This document shows positions 5,225-5,954 of a DNA stretch of 5,954 nt, piece by piece. Positions within the stretch are counted from its first letter, which is position 1. Each line of letters starts with the position of its first letter. The translations under genes were made by a program, and so were the position numbers. The stretch lies in contig JACIXO010000091.1 of NCBI GenBank assembly GCA_014360385.1, positions 1 to 5,954 of the forward strand, read 5' to 3'. The notes under the pieces were generated by a model. It was given only the letters and a program-made list of their open reading frames with translations, was not told the DNA's origin and searched no databases. The stretch comes from Actinomycetota bacterium (lineage in GTDB: Bacteria; Actinomycetota; Humimicrobiia; Humimicrobiales; Humimicrobiaceae).

Positions 5225-5858
5225 TAAGTTCTCTAGTAAGTATAAGGTCAGGTCTTACTCTGTCTATGAAAGCCACAATAGCTGTTGTAATCAAAGCTTC
5301 TCCTACCCCGATTACCATATGTACTAAAACCATCGCCTTCATAGTAATTCCCATAGCATAAGTACCAGAAATCCCAAGCTCAAGTGCAGCAAAGAAGGAG
5401 GCAACAACTACGGAAAGCCATGAAGCTATCGCCACAGAGAAATAAAAATTAGTTTTTGACCTGGATAGCCTTTCAATCGCTTTATAAACAAGAAATGCTC
5501 CATAAACACCCACTATTGCCATATTAAAAATGTTTGCCCCAAGGGCTGTTACTCCTCCATCCGCAAATATAAAGCACTGAACCAATAGAACTATTGAAAG
5601 AATAATAGCTCCAGCATGAGGCCCAAGAACCACTGCTGCAAGTGCTCCTCCAAGTAAATGCCCGGAGGTCCCTCCAGGAATTGTAAAATTTACCATCTGA
5701 CCTGCAAAGATAAGAGCTGAAATTACACCCATGAGAGCCACAACTCTAGCCTTAAAAAACTTCCTGACCTTATAAATTGCAGCCGCAAGCCCTCCAGCAG
5801 AAACTACACCGGTAGAAACAGCAGTTTTGACATCTACAAAACCATCAGGAATGTGCAT
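5211..5858 (-). CDS. cbiM: ECF transporter metal-binding component CbiM/NikM
   Basis: This is the substrate-binding integral membrane protein of the nickel/cobalt importer. The protein has 215 residues and starts MHIPDGF. In studied NikM/CbiM proteins the N-terminal Met-His and a histidine near position 67 bind the metal. Here His2 is present, and His67 lies in GGTSGHLLGG exactly at the expected place. Other family motifs are GPHAGAI (79-85), FADGGVTALGANIFNMA (98-114) and HMVIGVGEALIT (180-191). About six to seven hydrophobic segments are present. The ATG is certain: the Met-His start is functional, and AAGGAGG at 5866-5872 is 7 nt upstream. Family and motifs do not separate Ni from Co; the GTGTTAC-type operator upstream favours nickel, hence nikM as an alternative name. 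First gene of the cluster. Confidence 0.95.
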   Translation of the reverse strand: MHIPDGFVDVKTAVSTGVVSAGGLAAAIYKVRKFFKARVVALMGVISALIFAGQMVNFTIPGGTSGHLLGGALAAVVLGPHAGAIILSIVLLVQCFIFADGGVTALGANIFNMAIVGVYGAFLVYKAIERLSRSKTNFYFSVAIASWLSVVVASFFAALELGISGTYAMGITMKAMVLVHMVIGVGEALITTAIVAFIDRVRPDLILTRELTGES

Positions 5859-5876
5859 AGAACTTCCTCCTTATTC

Positions 5877-5911
5877 ATTAGTGTTACTTTTTAGAAAAAA
5901 GTAACACTAAT
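5877..5911. promoter_or_regulatory. Perfect inverted repeat, candidate NikR operator
   Basis: The 16-bp arms ATTAGTGTTACTTTTT (5877-5892) and AAAAAGTAACACTAAT (5896-5911) are exactly complementary around a 3-bp centre. Within them is GTGTTAC-N13-GTAACAC, a layout I recall for NikR sites in some deltaproteobacterial-type genomes. It ends 4 bp before the cbiM Shine-Dalgarno site, where a bound repressor would block transcription. It is not a terminator: the T-run is inside the hairpin, and no U-tract follows on either strand. Confidence 0.65.
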
Positions 5912-5926
5912 TCTAAGAAAAAGCAA
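5898..5926 (-). promoter_or_regulatory. Tentative promoter overlapping the cbiM operator
   Basis: On the minus strand, TTGCTT (5926-5921) and TACTTT (5903-5898) are 17 bp apart. Each keeps the most conserved three bases of its box. The -10 box would lie inside the inverted repeat, which suits repression. The match is modest and other boxes in this AT-rich stretch are possible. Confidence 0.3.
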
Positions 5927-5954
5927 GTATTTTTCCTTCATTTTTACTTCAAAT

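Noticed and set aside
5877..5911. Inverted repeat read as a rho-independent terminator
   Set aside because: The T and A tracts lie inside the stem at the loop, not after it. No U-run follows on either strand, and the site sits right before a start codon.

Overview
The window comes from an AT-rich bacterial genome. It holds one rightward gene fragment facing five leftward genes. HD-GYP signalling domains and canonical Shine-Dalgarno sites (AAGGAGG, AAGGAG) make it bacterial. Lysine-, glutamate- and isoleucine-rich proteins, purine-rich mRNA-sense spacers and a nickel-uptake/molybdopterin gene set would suit an anaerobe that uses nickel and Mo/W enzymes. The species cannot be named from this sequence.

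Layout: 2-1054 (+) is the 3' part of a sensor protein with two PAS segments and a C-terminal HD-GYP domain. Its frame is open to the left edge, so the gene begins outside the window. All other genes lie on the minus strand and read right to left: cbiM/nikM (5858-5211), a PDGLE-domain NikN/CbiN-like protein (4980-4645), cbiQ/nikQ (4464-3715), cbiO/nikO (3366-2545) and moeA (2427-1123). The first four form a complete ECF-type nickel/cobalt importer: metal-binding S component, small accessory membrane subunit, T component and ATPase. MoeA then performs the last step of molybdenum cofactor synthesis.

Control: just upstream of the cbiM ribosome binding site is a perfect 16-bp inverted repeat containing GTGTTAC-N13-GTAACAC. 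This architecture suggests a NikR-type nickel operator and therefore nickel as substrate. A second promoter candidate (TTAACA-N18-TATAAT) lies in the long cbiQ-cbiO spacer, so cbiO-moeA may also be transcribed separately. The leader it would produce carries two near-identical 19-bp repeats 75 bp apart.

The most unusual feature is the loose packing of the gene cluster (spacers of 117, 339-348, 180 and 230 bp) and what fills the spacers. Most carry their own private, degenerate short tandem repeats, with units of about 10-20 bp and a different sequence in each gap. A similar repeat-derived KLE-rich insertion sits inside moeA. Between cbiM and the PDGLE gene there is also an open frame, without a conventional start at its head, that could encode a short amphipathic, coiled-coil-like peptide.
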